DNA from: Peptostreptococcaceae bacterium
Lineage (GTDB): Bacteria > Bacillota > Clostridia > Peptostreptococcales > Peptostreptococcaceae
Assembly (NCBI GenBank): GCA_902363255.1
Contig: CABIZO010000004.1
Span: 372,001 to 436,000, forward strand
Length of the DNA stretch: 64,000 nt
Reading direction: 5' to 3'
Of the stretch, positions 58,661-64,000 are shown piece after piece (the first letter of the stretch is position 1; each line of letters opens with the position of its first letter). The position numbers were made by a program, and so were the translations under genes. The notes below the pieces were generated by a model. The model did not search any database, was not told the origin of the DNA, and was given only the letters and a program-made list of their open reading frames with translations.

Positions 58661-59433
58661 TACATATTGGCTTCTAATTCATATTCAAATTCTTCTTCTA
58701 TTATTTTTAATATTTCTTTATTACTTTTATTATTTATTTCATCATTATGATTACTTATAAACGTTTTATTATCATACGATGAATCACCACAGATATCAAT
58801 TCCTATTATTTTATGTTTTTTACATATTCCAATATAAATTTTTTTTAATTCTTTTAGTGTTAAATCCCCCTGATCCCAATCAGTTTTAGCTTCTTTTATA
58901 TTTATGATATCTTTATCAATAGATATATATATAGGTGAATTTATGTGTTTATTTGAAAACTCCTCCCAATCATAGGATCCTTTAATAAACTTATCACTAA
59001 AGGTTATTATTTTATTTTCATACTTTTTATCAATATTCTTAATTAGACTTTCTTTAGCACCTATAATTATTACTTTCTCTATGTATTTATTTTCATCTAA
59101 CGTCTTTTTAACCCAACATCCACAAGACATTAGCTCTTGAAAAAAAGAAGGTTGCATATCTGTATGATGATCAAACAATACCAAAACAAATGGTTCACTA
59201 ATTTTTTCTAGCATCAGATAAGAAACATAGTGGTAATTTCCCGAATCAATAAACTTAATTTTTGTATTATAATAATTACTAAGCCTTTTCCGTATTATAT
59301 TTAATGATTTTTCATCACAATACATACTAACACTTTTCAAATCACTCAAATCAACTATTTCATATTTTTTACTTTTATAAAAGTCTTGATTTGCATATGT
59401 ATTATTGAAATTTAATATACATATTCCTTCCAT
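58660..59433 (-). CDS. Arginase/ureohydrolase-fold protein
   Basis: 257 residues. Three metal-site segments: VLVLFDHHTDMQPSFFQE (arginase DAHxD), YISIDKDIINIKEAKTDWDQ followed by GDLTLKEL (SxDxDxxD...PGG), and IGIDICGDSS near residue 215 (ExDxxPxxD). The first GGDHS block is not obvious: KFIDSGNYHYVSYLMLE stands there, with a His. The fold is arginase-like (agmatinase/formiminoglutamase/deacetylase group) but the substrate is not evident. It is alone between the heme promoter and a divergent lipoprotein gene. Confidence 0.8.
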   Translation of the reverse strand: MEGICILNFNNTYANQDFYKSKKYEIVDLSDLKSVSMYCDEKSLNIIRKRLSNYYNTKIKFIDSGNYHYVSYLMLEKISEPFVLVLFDHHTDMQPSFFQELMSCGCWVKKTLDENKYIEKVIIIGAKESLIKNIDKKYENKIITFSDKFIKGSYDWEEFSNKHINSPIYISIDKDIINIKEAKTDWDQGDLTLKELKKIYIGICKKHKIIGIDICGDSSYDNKTFISNHNDEINNKSNKEILKIIEEEFEYELEANM

Positions 59434-59630
59434 AAACTCTTTCCCCCTTTATTAGTATATCTTTATTTATATTTAGATTTTATTACTTTTTCATAAAGTA
59501 TTTCTAATGTTTTTTCTTATTTATTATTACAAATAGTATTCTAAATTGACAAAATGTGATAGAATATCATTTATAGTAAATATGAAAATATTTATTATTA
59601 AATTCTTTGTTTAAATTAAAGGAGAGTAAA

Positions 59631-60674
59631 ATGAATAAAAAAATACTTAGTCTTATAATTGCTGTAAGTATTCCATTAACTTTTTTAGTTGGATGTAATA
59701 ATTCTAAAAAAGATGAGAGTTTTGTAATGACTGAAGATACTATGGCTTTAGATGGAAGTGTTGAATACAGTGCAAAAACTTATAAAGATGCTTTTTATTC
59801 AACAGAAAACTATTCTGATGAATATTTACAAAATGAGTTTGAAACTATTGTAAAAGAAATCACTTCAAAAGAGGATAAAGAAGAATTAGTAGAACTTTTA
59901 AAATCTTATTCTAAGACACAAGATGGAAGTTTTGATTTTGTAAAAACATGCTTTGAAAAATACAATAATCAAAGTGGAAATTCTCAAGATATTACTTTAG
60001 ATAGTAATGGTATGAATGAAATTTCTACAAGACTTTATAAAGCTACTTTAAATGCTAGTAAAAAATACTATGATATTAATGATTTCTACATATACTACAA
60101 AGATCAACTATCTGCTTCTTCTACATCAAAAGATAGTGATGATTTTGAAAATGAAGTAAGAATGATGACAATAAAAGAATATACAATTGCAAACATTTAT
60201 AAAAATGCTTACAATGATTCATTTATTTCTAAAGTAATAACATCTATCGAAAATGATTCTAATAGTAATGAAGTTGATAATAATACAAGTGAAAATATTA
60301 CTCAACCTGAAACGAATACTCCAGTTGTTGATAATAATAGTAGCAACAATAATAAAGAGGAAAACAATGAAGGTAATACTTCTCAAGATAACACTATTGA
60401 AGACAATACCTCTGAAGATAACTCAGAAGATACTTATCCTGAATATTTAGAGTTAACAGAAGCTGTAAAAAGTCAAATATATGATGCTGGCGTAAATGCT
60501 GCTATTGATTTTATAGGACAAAATATACCTGCATCATCTGCTAACTATTGTAGGGAAGTATATGATGCCTTAGAAAATGATAATCCTCTTGGCGAAAACA
60601 AAGAAGAAGGATATAAATCTTTCTTAGAAGGATTTAAAACTACATTAGAAAATAACGGAGTTAGTTTCGAATAA
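59631..60674 (+). CDS. Lipoprotein with Asn/Glu-rich linker, unknown function
   Basis: 347 residues from the ATG at 59631, set by AAAGGAGAGTAAA. Lipobox in LIIAVSIPLTFLVGCNNSKK, Cys22. A helical domain (about 45-205; EYSAKTYKDAFYSTENYSDE) is followed by an Asn/Ser/Glu/Thr-rich linker of about 60 residues and a helical C-terminal domain (LTEAVKSQIYDAGVNAAIDF, then GFKTTLENNGVSFE). No family recognised. Exposed on the outer face of the membrane. Confidence 0.8.
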   Translation: MNKKILSLIIAVSIPLTFLVGCNNSKKDESFVMTEDTMALDGSVEYSAKTYKDAFYSTENYSDEYLQNEFETIVKEITSKEDKEELVELLKSYSKTQDGSFDFVKTCFEKYNNQSGNSQDITLDSNGMNEISTRLYKATLNASKKYYDINDFYIYYKDQLSASSTSKDSDDFENEVRMMTIKEYTIANIYKNAYNDSFISKVITSIENDSNSNEVDNNTSENITQPETNTPVVDNNSSNNNKEENNEGNTSQDNTIEDNTSEDNSEDTYPEYLELTEAVKSQIYDAGVNAAIDFIGQNIPASSANYCREVYDALENDNPLGENKEEGYKSFLEGFKTTLENNGVSFE

Positions 60675-60678
60675 TAGT

Positions 60679-60712
60679 AAAAAACTATGCATGTAAAATG
60701 CATAGTTTTTTT
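60679..60712 (+). terminator. Intrinsic terminator after the lipoprotein gene
   Basis: AAAAACTATGCAT-GTAA-AATGCATAGTTTTT, followed by more T. 4 bases past the stop. Confidence 0.85.
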
Positions 60713-60785
60713 ATTTTCTTTTATTTATATAGTTTGTAGTTTTGTATATTTTTCTACTATAATATATTTATAGGGGGGTGCTTTT

Positions 60786-61199
60786 ATGAACTTTGGAGAT
60801 AGAATCTTATACAATGATAGTAATAATAATATTTTTAAAGGTGTTTTTATAAAAGAATTGAATCAAGTGGAAGTATTAATAAAATTAGATGATAAAAAGG
60901 AAAAAAGCATAGTTTCAAAACATAGTATTAAGTTTGTAAATAATATGGATAAAATGGATTTAACTCACGCAATCACTGTAGCAGATTATATATCAAAAGA
61001 AAAATACGATGGACACTTCACTCTTCTTTGCTTTACTAGTGGATGTAAATTTTGTTTTGGCACATTAGAAAAAATTAATTATAATACAACAAGTTTAATG
61101 GCTTCAGGAAAAACTATCGAAGATGCTATAAAAGTAGCCATTGACAAAAAAATTGATGCCGACAAAATAGCAGAAAATGAAGATAAAATGTATAAATAG
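60786..61199 (+). CDS. Hypothetical 137-residue protein with a CxxC motif
   Basis: Begins MNFGDRILYNDSNNNIFKGV with GGGGGGTGCTTTT upstream. N-terminal half is a small beta domain resembling a KOW/SH3-like barrel (VFIKELNQVEVLIKLDDKKE); the C-terminal part contains CFTSGCKFCFGTLEKINY, three cysteines within eight positions, then a helix. A metal or redox site is possible. No family recognised; separated from neighbours by a terminator on each side. Confidence 0.7.
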   Translation: MNFGDRILYNDSNNNIFKGVFIKELNQVEVLIKLDDKKEKSIVSKHSIKFVNNMDKMDLTHAITVADYISKEKYDGHFTLLCFTSGCKFCFGTLEKINYNTTSLMASGKTIEDAIKVAIDKKIDADKIAENEDKMYK

Positions 61200-61220
61200 A
61201 GTTATATATTATTTAACCTC

Positions 61221-61262
61221 AAAATAATTCATTAATGTAATAATTAATGGATTATTTTTTTT
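61221..61262 (+). terminator. Intrinsic terminator after the 137-residue gene
   Basis: AAATAATTCATTAAT pairs with AATTAATGGATTATTT with two mismatched positions around GTAAT, followed by TTTTTG. 20 bases past the stop. Confidence 0.65.
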
Positions 61263-61318
61263 GTTTGTTTTATATTAGTAAGTAAGAAATAATTTAAGGA
61301 GAAATAAGAATTAAATTT

Positions 61319-62056
61319 ATGAAATCATCATTTATACCAAGTAAAAAAATTAGTTTTGCTTTAATTGATAGTAGAGCTTCTAAAAATATAGTTCAAAGTT
61401 TAAATAAACTTAATATAAAAATTATAAAAACTATAAAATGCAATGAAACTTATGATGCTATAAGTTATCACCCTGATATATGTGTTATTAAGTTAAATAA
61501 TAATGATATTTTAGTAGCACCAAATGTATATGATTATTACAAAGAAAATTTAACACCTTTGGGATTCAATGTGATAAAAGGTAATTTATCTATAGAAAAT
61601 AAATATCCTCATAATGTTCAATATAATGTAGCTATATTAGGTAATAAAGTAATTCATAACTTTAAATATACTGACAATATTTTATTAGATTATATAAATA
61701 AAAATAGAATGACAAAAATAAATGTTAACCAAGGATATTGCAAGTGCTCAATATGTATAGTTGATGAAAATTCAATTATAACATCTGATGAAGGAATATA
61801 TAATGAAGTTATTAAACACAATATAGATTGTCTTTTAATAGAAAAAGGTCATATAGACTTATTTGAATTAAACTATGGCTTTATAGGAGGATGTACTGGA
61901 TTGATAAGTAATGATACACTTGCATTCTTTGGAGATATTGAAAAGCATCCAAACTTTAACGATATTCAAAATTTTGTATCTGAACGAAACAAAAAAATTC
62001 TATGTCTAAGTAAAGAAAATCTGACAGACTTAGGTTCATTAATTCCTTTACTTTAA
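61319..62056 (+). CDS. DUF6873-like protein (guanidino-modifying-enzyme-like fold)
   Basis: 245 residues. Repeating alpha/beta segments typical of the GME fold: SFALIDSRASKNIVQSLNKL, YNVAILGNKVIHNFKYTDNI, NVNQGYCKCSICIVDENSII, TSDEGIYNEVIKHNIDCLLI, ELNYGFIGGCTGLI. The arginine deiminase-type Cys may be C213-like in GGCTG, but I cannot map a full catalytic triad. Possible small enzyme or a degenerate one. AAGGAGAAATAAG lies 14 bases before the ATG, longer than usual, so a nearer non-ATG start is possible. Confidence 0.65.
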   Translation: MKSSFIPSKKISFALIDSRASKNIVQSLNKLNIKIIKTIKCNETYDAISYHPDICVIKLNNNDILVAPNVYDYYKENLTPLGFNVIKGNLSIENKYPHNVQYNVAILGNKVIHNFKYTDNILLDYINKNRMTKINVNQGYCKCSICIVDENSIITSDEGIYNEVIKHNIDCLLIEKGHIDLFELNYGFIGGCTGLISNDTLAFFGDIEKHPNFNDIQNFVSERNKKILCLSKENLTDLGSLIPLL

Positions 62057-62158
62057 ATCAAATAATATAATTATAAAAGTATGATGTATTAGTTGTAAGA
62101 TATTTAGTTTTTGTTATATAATATATATAACATATATATTATAGTTTGGAGTGATAAA

Positions 62159-62548
62159 ATGATATTAAATTTAGATTTTAATAGCGATGTTCCCATATAT
62201 ACACAAATTAGAGAGCAAATTATAAAATCTATTGCCCGTGGCGATTTAAAAATTAATGAATCTTTACCATCTGTTAGAATAATGGCAGAAGAAATCGGAG
62301 TAAATCTTCATACAGTAAATAAGTCTTACAACTTACTTAAAGATGAAGGATATATTAATATTGATAGACGAAAAGGAGCTATTGTAAATACTCTTCCTCT
62401 TGCTAAAAAAGAAGATAATACAGAAAAAATAAAATCTATGCTAGAACTTTTAACTGCTGAAAGTTATCTTTTAGGCATGACTAAAGAAGAATTCTTAGAT
62501 TATAGCAATGAATTTTTTAACAATTATGAGGTGAAAAACTATGAATAG
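62159..62548 (+). CDS. GntR family regulator (YtrA type)
   Basis: 129 residues from the ATG at 62159 (TTTGGAGTGATAAA upstream). Winged helix: SDVPIYTQIREQIIKSIARG, LKINESLPSVRIMAEEIGVN, LHTVNKSYNLLKDEGYINID. The short C-terminal tail (about 45 residues, two helices) is the YtrA type. It overlaps the next gene by 8 bases; regulators of this pair type usually control the membrane protein gene with which they are cotranscribed. Confidence 0.93.
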   Translation: MILNLDFNSDVPIYTQIREQIIKSIARGDLKINESLPSVRIMAEEIGVNLHTVNKSYNLLKDEGYINIDRRKGAIVNTLPLAKKEDNTEKIKSMLELLTAESYLLGMTKEEFLDYSNEFFNNYEVKNYE

Positions 62549-63647
62549 TACTATAGCAGTTATTATAAATCTGCCCATATTACTACTTTTGTATTTAATA
62601 ATATTTTTTACTCAAGCCTTAAGCGGAAAAAGACAGTTTTATGGAGTAAGCTTAAATAGTAATTACTTTAATAAAGGAGAATTTAAAACTTTAGATAAAA
62701 AATTTAAAAGCCTTGTTACTGTAGGATTTATTATTTTTACAATAATAACATTAATTTGTATTTATTCATTTAAAGCTTATGAAATTGCCTCCATATTACC
62801 CATATTAGGATTTTGTATCTATGAGTTTTGTGTATTTATTTATATTCATAATGAGGTGAAAGCTTTAAAAGAAGATTTATCTTTGGAAATAAAAGATTTG
62901 GAACTAGAAAGAACTAAAGTAATCTTTGATACAGATTTTATAAATGAAAAAAATAGGATTATAAAAAAGTACTCTATATATTATTTAATACCATATATAA
63001 TTACCATAATAGTAGCTATATATGTGGCTACTCAGTATAATTCTATGCCAGATATTATACCAACTCACTGGGGACTAAGTGGTGTAGCTGATGCTCATTC
63101 AGAAAAAACACTTTTTAGTGTTTTTAGTACAGTTATTACAAGTATAGGCATGGGAATAATAATATATATTAGCTCTGTACAGTCATTAAAATCTAGAGCT
63201 AAATTAAATACAGATAACATACTAGAAAGTAAAATTGCTCACTTATATTATTTAAATAAATTTGCTATTACTTTCTTAGTACTAAACATAGGTTGCCAAG
63301 TTTTATTTATTACAATTTTAATTGCCACAGTAAATGCTAGTAATCTAAATACTTATATTATGTGGCCTACTACAATAGCTATAATTACAGTTGCTATTTA
63401 TCAAATATATTTATATTATAAATCACCTAGTAAATCTAAAACTGCTGTTTATTCAGTAGATGACGATGATAGCAACTGGATATTTGGAACATTTTATAAT
63501 AATCCAAATGATCCTTCTTTATTTGTTCAAAAAAGGTTTGGCGTTGGATGGACTGTGAATATAGGAAGTACTAAAGGAAAAATATTATTTATTTCTCCTT
63601 TTATAATAATATTAATTGCGCTTTTTATATCATTTAATAATATGTAA
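62541..63647 (+). CDS. DUF1648/DUF5808 multi-pass membrane protein
   Basis: 368 residues with about eight helices. NSMPDIIPTHWGLSGVADAH is the DUF1648 motif, and near the C terminus GTFYNNPNDPSLFVQKRFGV with GWTVNIGSTKGK is the DUF5808 motif. Proteins of this type (SdpI-like neighbours, immunity or sensor roles known for some) often follow a YtrA-type regulator, as here, overlapping it by 8 bases. The function of this branch is unknown. GAGGTGAAAAACT precedes the ATG. Confidence 0.88.
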   Translation: MNSTIAVIINLPILLLLYLIIFFTQALSGKRQFYGVSLNSNYFNKGEFKTLDKKFKSLVTVGFIIFTIITLICIYSFKAYEIASILPILGFCIYEFCVFIYIHNEVKALKEDLSLEIKDLELERTKVIFDTDFINEKNRIIKKYSIYYLIPYIITIIVAIYVATQYNSMPDIIPTHWGLSGVADAHSEKTLFSVFSTVITSIGMGIIIYISSVQSLKSRAKLNTDNILESKIAHLYYLNKFAITFLVLNIGCQVLFITILIATVNASNLNTYIMWPTTIAIITVAIYQIYLYYKSPSKSKTAVYSVDDDDSNWIFGTFYNNPNDPSLFVQKRFGVGWTVNIGSTKGKILFISPFIIILIALFISFNNM

Positions 63648-63649
63648 AA

Positions 63650-63698
63650 AAATGGAGTAATGTAAATTTAATTTACATTACTCCATTTTTACTATTTA
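63650..63698. terminator. Bidirectional terminator
   Basis: AAAAATGGAGTAATGTAAATTTAATTTACATTACTCCATTTTT is a near-perfect palindrome (about 20 bp arms) between the DUF1648 gene and the minus-strand gene. Confidence 0.85.
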
Positions 63699-63708
63699 TT
63701 TTATTTAT

Positions 63709-63804
63709 CTAACTATATCTCTTCCTGTGAATATACACCTCAAAAAAAATAATTGTAAGAAGTAATACTACAGACTGATTAAAGATTTCTAAACATCTTA
63801 ACAC
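63709..63804 (-). CDS. Possible 31-residue membrane peptide overlapping the edge gene
   Basis: In the +1 frame relative to the edge gene, GTG at 63804 opens MLRCLEIFNQSVVLLLTIIF then a basic end (HRKRYS) and stop at 63709-63711. It overlaps the previous gene by about 26 bases and fits before the terminator. One hydrophobic helix. No clear ribosome site; translation would need coupling. Weak call. Confidence 0.25.
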   Translation of the reverse strand: MLRCLEIFNQSVVLLLTIIFFEVYIHRKRYS

Positions 63805-64000
63805 CTTTAGTTTTTAATAATCCATATAAGAAGAAAATCCCCATAAGTGTTACTACATCACCTATAATTAAGAATAAATTAATATCGTTTATTTTCAATA
63901 TATAACCTATTCCACAAAGTACTGCTAAATATAATACATTTGCTATCATAGTAATTAGCACACTTGCACTTCTTTTCACTATTGCTACATCACTTGTAAA
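63779..64000 (-). CDS. Membrane protein, C-terminal part (cut by window edge)
   Basis: The frame is open to the window end, so the first residues are missing (FTSDVAIVKRSAS at the edge; no ribosome site near the internal GTG at 63979). 73 residues with two helices (LITMIANVLYLAVLCGIGYI and LFLIIGDVVTLMGIFFLYGL). No family recognised from this fragment. Confidence 0.6.
   Translation of the reverse strand, partial: FTSDVAIVKRSASVLITMIANVLYLAVLCGIGYILKINDINLFLIIGDVVTLMGIFFLYGLLKTKGVKMFRNL

Overview
The window is AT-rich Gram-positive DNA. The leaders are of clostridial type (a T-box and a TPP riboswitch), most genes have strong AGGAGG-like ribosome binding sites, and most transcription units end in short hairpins followed by T-runs. 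Gene content (ECF S-components, NEAT/sortase heme locus, ferredoxin, CooC-like ATPase, U32 protein, TatD-associated radical SAM protein) points to an anaerobic member of the Clostridia. Peptostreptococcaceae is my best guess from overall style, but it is not proven. I saw no rRNA, tRNA, insertion sequence, prophage or CRISPR array.

Layout. 1-7.5 kb (minus strand): an L-lactate dehydrogenase cut by the window edge, methionine aminopeptidase with a SEC-C zinc tail, a U32 protein, a MATE exporter behind an elaborate inverted-repeat leader, a purine (NCS2) permease, and a radical SAM / ECF S-component pair. 7.6-9.8 kb: a small amphipathic protein and a two-component system. 10-18.4 kb (mostly plus): a 2H phosphoesterase, typA, a decayed transaldolase fragment, three small minus-strand genes, a threonine T-box with thrC-thrB, and corA behind a long structured leader with upstream ORFs. 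18.5-25.5 kb: a 617-residue TPR/Sel1 protein, a TDT transporter, a ComEC-like metallo-hydrolase, a YitT protein, an orphan EIIB-like domain lacking its catalytic cysteine, and a TetR regulator. 25.6-29.4 kb: a complete thiamine salvage operon (thiD-thiM-tenA-thiT-thiE) under a TPP riboswitch. 29.4-33.7 kb: GIY-YIG protein, ferredoxin, flavodoxin, Nudix hydrolase, a clearly broken B3/B4-domain pseudogene and an EcsC protein. 33.8-43.4 kb: a RecQ with two HRDC domains, an ArsB/NhaD-type transporter, a NifX-like/ArsR pair, thioredoxin and its reductase, a second two-component system and a membrane-anchored repeat protein. 43.4-48.2 kb: an HTH plus ribbon-helix protein, a zinc ABC importer divergent from a Fur-family regulator, and a CooC-like ATPase.

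The most coherent system is the minus-strand block 58.5 to 48.4 kb. It has ten tightly packed genes behind a promoter with two Fur-box-like sequences: a four-NEAT-domain LPQTG wall protein, a membrane-anchored NEAT protein, a sortase, a heme/iron-binding lipoprotein, its permease and ATPase, a YbaN-like protein, two CydDC-like ABC half-transporters and a YgbA-like cysteine-rich protein. It reads as an iron-regulated heme capture and import operon. The NEAT domains lack the usual YxxxY heme motif; instead, methionines sit in both heme-pocket segments of most domains. The last 6 kb hold an arginase-fold protein, an Asn-rich lipoprotein, two uncharacterised proteins, and a GntR regulator coupled to a DUF1648-type membrane protein.

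Items most worth a second look are the corA leader (19-bp stem whose loop can pair with the sequence just after the stem), the degenerate EIIB protein, the methionine-type NEAT heme operon, the MATE leader and the two decaying pseudogenes.
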